Below, in pieces: positions 1 through 5,017 of a DNA stretch of 5,683 bases; position 1 is the first letter of the stretch; each line of letters opens with the position of its first letter. The notes beneath the pieces were generated by a model, which saw nothing but the letters and a program-made list of their open reading frames with translations, made no database searches and was not told the origin of the DNA. The position numbers and the translations under genes were made by a program. This DNA comes from Acidimicrobiaceae bacterium. Lineage in GTDB: Bacteria; Actinomycetota; Acidimicrobiia; Acidimicrobiales; Ilumatobacteraceae. The stretch lies in the NCBI GenBank assembly GCA_003154135.1, contig PMCN01000148.1, forward strand, positions 5,072-10,754, in the 5' to 3' direction.

Positions 1-327
1 TTCATGGGCGGGTACTCCACGTCAAAGGCCGCCGCCCACTTCCTCAGCGTCATCACCCGGGCCGAGCTCGCCCCGCAGGGCACGCACGTCACCTCGCTGG
101 TGCTCGGTTCCGTCGACACCCGCATGGCCGCTCATGTGGAGGGCAACAAGGAGAACCCCCGCGACATCGCCGCCGCCGGTCTCGACGGCGTCGAGGCCGG
201 ACTCCTCACCGTGGCCACCGACAAGATGGCCGACGACTCCATCGCTGCACACCGCGCCGACCCCGAACGCTTCGAACGGCAGCTCGCCAAGCTGCTGCAC
301 GTCACCACGCTGCGAGCGCCGGGATGA
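1..327 (+). CDS. Short-chain dehydrogenase/reductase (SDR), C-terminal part (5' end outside window)
   Basis: This is the last 108 residues of an NAD(P)-dependent oxidoreductase of the SDR family, which typically interconverts alcohols and ketones in the cytoplasm. The frame is open from base 1. The catalytic YxxxK motif is visible as Y-S-T-S-K (Tyr codon at 13-15, Lys at 25-27), followed by the usual helix rich in Ala. The next strand carries L-V-L-G-S-V-D-T-R-M, the position of the family's P-G-x-V-x-T motif, with Leu in place of the usual Pro. The Rossmann nucleotide-binding half and the catalytic Ser lie upstream of the window. The ATG at 4 is an internal Met, because the YxxxK motif sits mid-protein in this family. 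The stop overlaps the next start (ATGA), so it heads or continues an operon with the VOC and hotdog genes. The substrate cannot be told. Confidence 0.9.
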   Translation, partial: FMGGYSTSKAAAHFLSVITRAELAPQGTHVTSLVLGSVDTRMAAHVEGNKENPRDIAAAGLDGVEAGLLTVATDKMADDSIAAHRADPERFERQLAKLLHVTTLRAPG

Positions 328-1028
328 GCAGCTGGGCCGATCTCCGCCAGGTGGTGCTCGCCAGCACCGACCCCGAGCGGGTCGCGGGCGAGTTGCGCAC
401 GCACCTGGGCCTCGGGGCCGGCTTCGGCGACCCCGAGCTCGCCGAGCACGGCATCGCCGACGACACCATGGCGGTGGGCGCGAGCACCTACCTCGAAGTG
501 GTGAGCCCACTCACCGACGACCACCCCCTCGCCCACTGGCTGGCGCGTCAGGGTGGCAGTGCGGGCTACCTGCTGTCGATCCAGGTCTCCGACATCGAGG
601 CCTGCTTGGCCCGGTGCGCGGCCGACGGAATTCGCACCACCCACACCCAGCTCGTGCAGGGCCACCGCATCGCTCAGCTGCACCCGGGCGACATGGCCAT
701 CAACGCCGAGATCGACGGCATCGCCGAGCGCGGCACGTGGTTCTGGGACGCACTGCCCGTCGACCGTCGCGCCGACGCGCTCGTCGACGACATCGTGGCG
801 GTCGACGTCGCGGTCGACGATCCCACCGCTGTCAGCGGGCGCTGGGCTCGCGTGCTCGGGCTGCCGCTCGACGACGCGTCCACGGTGCACCTCGGCGCGC
901 GTGTCGTGCGGTTCGTGCCGCGAGTCGATCGCAAGGGCATCTGCCGGGTCGAGCTCCGAGCCGTCGACCGTGCGACCGGTCCTGGCGCCACGTTCGTGAG
1001 CGCGGGCATCGAGTTCGCGCTGGTATGA
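324..1028 (+). CDS. VOC/glyoxalase-like domain protein
   Basis: A 234-residue protein with the repeated beta-alpha-beta-beta-beta pattern of the vicinal oxygen chelate (glyoxalase/dioxygenase) fold. Three candidate modules can be read: residues about 7-62 (strand R-Q-V-V-L-A-S, ending in Y-L-E-V-V-S-P), about 80-133 (G-Y-L-L-S-I-Q-V-S-D-I to M-A-I-N-A-E-I-D-G-I) and about 156-216 (I-V-A-V-D-V-A-V-D-D, then L-G-L-P-L, to C-R-V-E-L-R-A-V-D). The first resembles the 'glyoxalase-like' subgroup, with Glu58 in the Y-L-E strand. The usual metal-binding His of the first strand is absent (Gln9). No signal peptide or membrane segment is seen, so it should be cytoplasmic. The ATG overlaps the SDR stop and its own stop overlaps the hotdog start, implying translational coupling on one mRNA. 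The family includes lyases, dioxygenases, epimerases and binding proteins, so the reaction is not assignable. Confidence 0.82.
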   Translation: MSSWADLRQVVLASTDPERVAGELRTHLGLGAGFGDPELAEHGIADDTMAVGASTYLEVVSPLTDDHPLAHWLARQGGSAGYLLSIQVSDIEACLARCAADGIRTTHTQLVQGHRIAQLHPGDMAINAEIDGIAERGTWFWDALPVDRRADALVDDIVAVDVAVDDPTAVSGRWARVLGLPLDDASTVHLGARVVRFVPRVDRKGICRVELRAVDRATGPGATFVSAGIEFALV

Positions 1029-1774
1029 CCACCGAGCAGACCTCACCGCGACCGACGCCAGAGGCCTGGCTCACCATCGCCCACAACCTGCCCGAGCACG
1101 CGCGCAACGCCATCCACACCGACGCCGGTGCCCGGGCAGCCGGGTTCCCACGGGCGCTCGTCGCCGGCGTCACCACGTACGCGTACCTCACCCACCCTGT
1201 CGCGGCCGCGTGGGGACTCGACTGGCTGGCTCACGGCGGGGGCGAAGTGCGGTTCCGCCGGCCGGTGTTCGACGGCGACACGCTGCGGTGCGTGCCCGAC
1301 ACCGAGCCGGGCGGCGACGCCACACGTGTGCTCGCGATGACCGACGAGCCCGAGCAACCGCGAGCGACGCTGCGCGCGGTGCGCGTCGGCGGCGATGCAC
1401 CACCGATGCGCGACGGAGAGCCTCTGGTCGACACCCACGTGCGGCTCGGCGGCGAGTGGGGTGCCGACTACGGCGTGCGCGCCGGCGACCCGTTCGACCT
1501 CTACACCGAGCACGGCGTGGTGCACCCTGCGGTGTGGCCCGCGCTCGCCAACCACACGGTGCATGCACAGCTGGCCCGCGGCAGCTGGATCCACACGCGC
1601 AGCATCGTGCGCCATCACGCCGTCGCGGCGCAGGGTGGCGTGGCGCTCGTGCGCGCCGTGGTGGTGCAACGGTTCCAGTCGCACGGCGAGCGGGCAGTGC
1701 TCGACGTGCGCATCGAGGTGGACGGCACGTTGGTGGCCACGCTCGAGCACGAAGCCATCGTCGCCCTGCCGTAG
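1025..1774 (+). CDS. Double-hotdog MaoC-like dehydratase/thioesterase-fold protein
   Basis: A 249-residue cytoplasmic protein with two apparent hotdog halves. The N-terminal half (about 20-122) has R-N-A-I-H-T-D-A-G-A-R-A-A-G-F, matching the hydratase-2 signature of MaoC enzymes (D-x-N-P-x-H, then A-x-x-x-G-F), followed by a hydrophobic helix and V-R-F-R-R-P-V-F-D-G-D-T-L, a typical hotdog strand pair. The C-terminal half (about 165-248) ends in the strands A-V-L-D-V-R-I-E-V-D-G-T-L-V and resembles a second hotdog. MaoC-type enzymes hydrate enoyl-CoA thioesters in beta-oxidation-like pathways. His31 and Asn28 of the signature are kept, but the catalytic Asp position is Ala26 and the usual A-H-G after the helix reads V-A-G, so hydratase activity is doubtful. 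The start is fixed by the ATGA overlap with the VOC gene. Thioesterase or binding roles are alternatives. Confidence 0.8.
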   Translation: MTTEQTSPRPTPEAWLTIAHNLPEHARNAIHTDAGARAAGFPRALVAGVTTYAYLTHPVAAAWGLDWLAHGGGEVRFRRPVFDGDTLRCVPDTEPGGDATRVLAMTDEPEQPRATLRAVRVGGDAPPMRDGEPLVDTHVRLGGEWGADYGVRAGDPFDLYTEHGVVHPAVWPALANHTVHAQLARGSWIHTRSIVRHHAVAAQGGVALVRAVVVQRFQSHGERAVLDVRIEVDGTLVATLEHEAIVALP

Positions 1775-1810
1775 CGCCGCCGCGAGCACGGCGCCGCGCA
1801 GGGCGGGTGC

Positions 1811-1816
1811 CACACT
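1811..1816 (+). promoter_or_regulatory. Possible -10 element of a leaderless promoter before the alkylsulfatase
   Basis: The hexamer CACACT lies seven bases before the ATG at 1824. It matches the TAnnnT actinobacterial -10 pattern at positions 2 and 6 only. The spacing would put the transcription start at or next to the ATG, as in leaderless mRNAs, and the region just upstream of the start has no well-placed Shine-Dalgarno sequence. No -35 hexamer is recognisable. This is a weak, inference-based call. Confidence 0.3.
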
Positions 1817-1823
1817 GGCGACC

Positions 1824-3710
1824 ATGGGAACCGCACCGAAGGAAGCCACCGACCACACCCGCGCCGCCAACGCGCCCGTCACGCTCGGCTTCGATCCCGA
1901 CGACTTCGAGCGGGCGTCACGCGGCATCGTGGCGCAGCACGCGACCGGTGCCATCGAGACGCCGTTCGGCGTGGTGTGGGATGTCAACCGGTACGCGTTC
2001 ATCGAGCGCGGCAGCACCAACCCCGACACCGTGAACCCGAGCCTCTGGCGACAGGCGCAGCTCAACGGCATCCACGGTCTGTTCCAGGTGGCACCCGGCA
2101 TCTGGCAGGCGCGTGGGTACGACATCTCCAACATCACGTTCATCGCCGGTGAGACCGGTTGGATCATCATCGACCCGCTCACCGCCGAACCGTGCGCGAA
2201 GGCGTGCCTCGATCTCGCCAACGAGCACCTCGGTGCGCGACCGGTGGTGGCCGTCATCTACACGCACTCGCACACCGACCACTTCGGTGGCGTGCTCGGC
2301 GTGACCACTCAGGACGATGTCGACGCCGGCCGCTGCCGCGTGATCGCACCCCAGCACTTCATGCGGGAGACGCTCGGCGAGAACGTCATCGCCGGCTACG
2401 CCATGATCCGTCGTGCCATGTACCAGTTCGGGCCGTTGCTGCCCGCCGGCCCCCGTCAGCACGTCGACTGCGGCCTCGGCAAGGCCATCCCGTTCTGGGT
2501 GCCCGGCCTCATCGCACCCACCGAGGAGATCTGCGAGACGGGCACCGAACTGGTGGTCGACGGTGTGCGCGTCGTCTTCCAGATCACGCCGGAAGCAGAA
2601 GCACCAGCGGAGATGAACTTCTTCTTCCCCGAGCACGGCTGGCTGTGCACGGCCGAGAACTGCACGCACAACATGCACAACCTCGTGCCCATCCGCGGTG
2701 CGCTCATCCGCGACTCGTTGAAGTGGTCGAAGTACATCGGCGAGATCATCGAGCTGTGGGGTCCGCAGGTGCAGCTCACGTTCGCCTCGCACCACTGGCC
2801 GCGGTGGGGCAACGCCAACGTGATGGCCTACCTCGAGCTGCAGCGCGACCTCTACCGCTGGCTGCACGACCAGACCATGCGCCATGCCAACCACGGCCTC
2901 AACGCCACCGAGATCGCCGAGGTGCTGCAGATGCCGTCCGAGTTCCTCGCCGAGTCGCACACCGTGGGCTACTACGGCCACCTCGTGCACAACGTGAAGG
3001 CGGTCTACCAGCGCTACCTCAGCTGGTACGACGGCAACCCGGCCAACCTGTGGAAGCTGCCGCCGGTCGACGCCGGCACTCGCTACGTGCAGTTGGCGGG
3101 TGGGGCCGATGCGCTGATGGCTGCAGCACGCACCGCCTTCGCCGCCGGCGACTACCGCTGGGTGGCCGAGATGTTGAACCACCTCGTGTTCGCCGATCCC
3201 ACCAACACTGCGGCGCGCGAACTGCAGGCCGACACGTTCGAGCAGCTCGGCTACCAGTCGGAGTCGGCCACGTTCCGCAACGCGTACCTCAGCGGCGCAC
3301 AGGAGCTGCGCAACGGCACGCTCCCCTCGCGACCGGCCACGCGCAACAGCTACCTCAGCGCGATGTCGGTGGATCAGATCTTCGACAGCATGGCCGTGCG
3401 ACTCAAGGCCGAGGAGGTCGCGGGCGTGTCGGTCTGCATCAACTTCGACGTCACCGACGTCGGCGAGCAGTGGGTGCTCGGCCTGTCGCATCGGGCCTTG
3501 CACGCGGTGCCCGGCCGCCACGACGATGCCGCGCCGGTGACCTTCACGCTCACCAAGCCCGTGTTGCTGGCGGTGGCCGAGGGTGTGCGCTCGTTCGCCG
3601 ATGCGGTGGGCGCGGGCGACGCGGAGGCAGACGGCGACGTGGCCGCAGCAGGAGCGATCTTCGACCACCTCGACGTGTTCATGACCAACTTCGCCCTCGT
3701 CGAGCCCTGA
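1824..3710 (+). CDS. Alkyl sulfatase, SdsA1/YjcS-like metallo-beta-lactamase-fold sulfohydrolase
   Basis: A 628-residue dizinc hydrolase that cleaves sulfate esters of alkyl alcohols (type III sulfatases such as Pseudomonas SdsA1, E. coli YjcS and yeast Bds1). The metallo-beta-lactamase domain (about 85-355) carries I-I-I-D-P-L-T and the metal motif T-H-S-H-T-D-H-F-G-G (His148, His150, Asp152, His153). It also has Glu259 in E-A-E-A-P-A-E-M, Glu278 in A-E-N-C-T-H-N-M-H-N and His323 in S-H-H-W-P-R-W-G, all positioned as metal ligands. An alpha-helical dimerisation domain follows (about 365-505; A-A-R-T-A-F-A-A-G-D-Y-R-W and L-G-Y-Q-S-E-S are typical), then a C-terminal SCP2-like lipid-binding domain (about 510-628). 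The length fits the family. The N-terminus is polar with no signal peptide, so it looks cytoplasmic, unlike secreted SdsA1. ATG 1824 was chosen because homology begins soon after it and upstream extension would run into the hotdog gene. It lies 49 bases after that gene on the same strand. Primary versus secondary alkyl sulfate preference cannot be told. Confidence 0.95.
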   Translation: MGTAPKEATDHTRAANAPVTLGFDPDDFERASRGIVAQHATGAIETPFGVVWDVNRYAFIERGSTNPDTVNPSLWRQAQLNGIHGLFQVAPGIWQARGYDISNITFIAGETGWIIIDPLTAEPCAKACLDLANEHLGARPVVAVIYTHSHTDHFGGVLGVTTQDDVDAGRCRVIAPQHFMRETLGENVIAGYAMIRRAMYQFGPLLPAGPRQHVDCGLGKAIPFWVPGLIAPTEEICETGTELVVDGVRVVFQITPEAEAPAEMNFFFPEHGWLCTAENCTHNMHNLVPIRGALIRDSLKWSKYIGEIIELWGPQVQLTFASHHWPRWGNANVMAYLELQRDLYRWLHDQTMRHANHGLNATEIAEVLQMPSEFLAESHTVGYYGHLVHNVKAVYQRYLSWYDGNPANLWKLPPVDAGTRYVQLAGGADALMAAARTAFAAGDYRWVAEMLNHLVFADPTNTAARELQADTFEQLGYQSESATFRNAYLSGAQELRNGTLPSRPATRNSYLSAMSVDQIFDSMAVRLKAEEVAGVSVCINFDVTDVGEQWVLGLSHRALHAVPGRHDDAAPVTFTLTKPVLLAVAEGVRSFADAVGAGDAEADGDVAAAGAIFDHLDVFMTNFALVEP

Positions 3711-3770
3711 ACTTTGTTGCGATGGTCAGGAATGAGTGGGACCTCCTCGGCGTTGCAAGCGTCACCTCCC

Positions 3771-3777
3771 GAGAAAG
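3771..3777 (+). promoter_or_regulatory. Ribosome-binding site supporting the start at 3788
   Basis: GAGAAAG is a purine-rich Shine-Dalgarno-like stretch ending ten bases before the ATG at 3788. It is the only purine tract close to that start in an otherwise C-rich leader, and it helps decide for 3788 over the in-frame ATG at 3722. The match to the anti-Shine-Dalgarno sequence is moderate. Confidence 0.4.
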
Positions 3778-3787
3778 CTCCCCCCAC

Positions 3788-4405
3788 ATGGCCACCCCCG
3801 TCCGTTTCTGGCTCGACCCTGCATGCCCCTGGTGCTGGACCACATCACAGTGGATCCGGCGCATCGCCGTCGAGAAGGACCTGCACATCACCTGGGAGCC
3901 GATCAGCCTTCTGGTGAAGAACGACGTGCAACCCGACAGCGCCTACTACGGCCACGTGGCCTGGACCCGCGACCTGCTGCGCGTGCTCGAAGCCGTGCGC
4001 GCCGCCGGGCTCGACGACCGCATGGGCGATCTGTACACCGAGTACGGCCGCCGCATCCACCACCTCCGCGAGACGATGTGGGACCCCGCCGAGGCACTCG
4101 ACGCGGTGGGCATCGACATGTCGTACGCCGATGCGGCGCACGACGAGAAGTGGGACGGTCCGCTGCTCGAACGAATGGGCGAGGGCCTCGCACTGGTGGG
4201 CAACGACGTGGGCACGCCGATCATCGGCATCCTGCGCGCCGACGGCAGCGAGGTGGCCACCTTCGGACCGGTCATCACCAAGGTGCCCGCCCACGACGAC
4301 GCACTGGCCCTGTGGGACGCGTTCGTCACGCTCACCACGCTCGACGAGTTCTGGGAGCTGAAGCGCACTCGCACCGTCGGCCCTCAGCCGGGCGACACTC
4401 CCTGA
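3788..4405 (+). CDS. DsbA-family thiol oxidoreductase, Rv2466c-like mycothiol-dependent nitroreductase
   Basis: A 205-residue thioredoxin-fold protein of the DsbA superfamily. It closely parallels M. tuberculosis Rv2466c (about 207 residues), a mycothiol-dependent reductase known for activating nitro prodrugs. The matches include F-W-L-D-P-A-C-P-W-C-W at residues 7-17 with active-site Cys13 and Cys16, the helical insert (about 55-135, with Y-T-E-Y-G-R-R-I-H), G-N-D-V-G-T-P at 138-144 with the cis-Pro at 144, F-G-P-V-I-T-K-V-P at 159-167, and the C-terminal W-E-L-K-R-T-R-T at 189-196. There is no signal peptide, consistent with a cytoplasmic enzyme drawing electrons from mycothiol. ATG 3788 is preferred because it places the CPWC motif as near the N-terminus as in the family, and GAGAAAG ten bases upstream can act as a ribosome-binding site. 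An in-frame ATG at 3722 would add 22 residues without family resemblance. It follows the sulfatase by 77 bases, so it may have its own promoter. Its physiological substrate is unknown. Confidence 0.9.
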   Translation: MATPVRFWLDPACPWCWTTSQWIRRIAVEKDLHITWEPISLLVKNDVQPDSAYYGHVAWTRDLLRVLEAVRAAGLDDRMGDLYTEYGRRIHHLRETMWDPAEALDAVGIDMSYADAAHDEKWDGPLLERMGEGLALVGNDVGTPIIGILRADGSEVATFGPVITKVPAHDDALALWDAFVTLTTLDEFWELKRTRTVGPQPGDTP

Positions 4406-4986
4406 GCAGCGGCCTTCGGGCCAACCAGCGGCCGCATCGGCGAGCCCTGCACCCACGCGGCGATGCGGGTGAGCGCAGGCACCACCAGCCATCGACCGGC
4501 CAGGGCGATCAGCCCGCCGAGTGCAAGACCGGCGAGCACATCGCCCAGGTAGTGGGCGCCCACGTACACGCGGGTGAACGCCATCAGCACGGCGAGCACG
4601 ATGGCCACGGTGCCCCAGCGCCGATTGGCGAACCACAGCCCCACCGCCACCGCCCCGGCGACGGTCGCGTGGTCGCTGGGGAACGAGAAGTCGGTGGTCT
4701 TGTCGACGAGCACCAGCACGCCAGGGATGGTGGTGTACGGGCGGGCACGGTCGACCGCGCCGCCCACGAGCTGGGCGAGCCCGAGGCCGGCCAGGGCGGC
4801 GCCACCCGCCCACACCGACCACGCCTCGGTCCGCAGATCGCCGGTGCGCCATGCGTCGACGTAGGCCACGACGATGAGGAGCCCGAGCAGCACGATGCCG
4901 TAGTTCGCGTAGAAGCGGAAGAACCCGTGCGCCCACGAGGTGTGCTGCGCGAGACGGTTGAACCACTGGAAGATGCTGTTGTCCAT
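4384..4986 (-). CDS. PAP2-superfamily membrane phosphatase
   Basis: A 200-residue integral membrane protein of the PAP2/type 2 phosphatidic acid phosphatase family, which dephosphorylates lipid phosphates or pyrophosphates such as phosphatidate, phosphatidylglycerol phosphate or undecaprenyl pyrophosphate at the membrane. The three signature blocks are in order: R-A-R-P-Y (Arg82-Pro83, motif 1), F-P-S-D-H-A-T (His106, motif 2) and R-V-Y-V-G-A-H-Y-L-G-D (Arg139, His145 nucleophile, Asp149, motif 3). The Lys expected seven residues before Arg82 is replaced by Gly75. Hydrophobic segments lie at about 28-45, 58-76, 108-120, 126-138 and 148-170. ATG 4986 is the only sensible start and directly precedes an amphipathic N-terminus. 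The gene is convergent with the Rv2466c-like gene and overlaps its 3' end by 22 bases. It lies 31 bases downstream of the monooxygenase gene on the same strand. Substrate is unknown. Confidence 0.92.
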   Translation of the reverse strand: MDNSIFQWFNRLAQHTSWAHGFFRFYANYGIVLLGLLIVVAYVDAWRTGDLRTEAWSVWAGGAALAGLGLAQLVGGAVDRARPYTTIPGVLVLVDKTTDFSFPSDHATVAGAVAVGLWFANRRWGTVAIVLAVLMAFTRVYVGAHYLGDVLAGLALGGLIALAGRWLVVPALTRIAAWVQGSPMRPLVGPKAAAQGVSPG

Positions 4987-4995
4987 GCAGGGTGC

Positions 4996-5001
4996 AGACT
5001 A
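4996..5001 (-). promoter_or_regulatory. Possible -10 element (TAGTCT) before the PAP2 gene
   Basis: On the minus strand TAGTCT fits the TAnnnT -10 pattern and stands nine bases before the ATG at 4986, in the 31-base gap after the monooxygenase gene. Transcription would start only two or three bases before the ATG, giving a nearly leaderless mRNA. No clear Shine-Dalgarno (the gap near the start reads GCACCCTGC) and no -35 hexamer is seen. If real, the PAP2 gene can be expressed apart from the monooxygenase. Confidence 0.4.
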
Positions 5002-5017
5002 GGGCCGCGCACCGGTA

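Noticed and set aside
134..1024. Long plus-strand open frame running into the hotdog gene from 134.
   Set aside because: The part before 1025 is out of frame with the SDR and VOC genes and is Arg/Pro/His-rich without motifs. Only the part from 1025 is a real protein.
1395..1823. Upstream in-frame extension of the alkylsulfatase reading frame.
   Set aside because: It overlaps the hotdog gene in another frame, translates to low-complexity Ser/Arg/Thr-rich sequence, and family similarity begins only after 1824.
1775..1823. GC-rich gap with GGCGCC-type palindromes between the hotdog and sulfatase genes as a possible terminator.
   Set aside because: No stem of useful length followed by a T-run can be formed; the palindromes are short and typical of the base composition.
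1917..3668. A very long open frame on the minus strand (583 codons) inside the alkylsulfatase gene, with similar long antisense frames at 1043-2257, 132-1046 and 3845-4966.
   Set aside because: High-GC coding DNA leaves antisense frames open by chance. Their translations are rich in Arg, His, Val and Gly with no recognisable motif, while the opposite strand encodes well-conserved families.
3741..3773. Short repeats (ACCTCC twice) and a five-base inverted pair (CTCGG/CCGAG) in the gap before the Rv2466c-like gene.
   Set aside because: Too short and without a T-tract or strong stem to call an operator or terminator; expected by chance in GC-rich DNA.
3722..3787. Alternative start (ATG at 3722) for the Rv2466c-like gene, adding 22 residues.
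   Set aside because: The extra residues do not resemble the family N-terminus, are not an evident signal peptide, and the start at 3788 has a better-placed purine tract and the right distance to CPWC.
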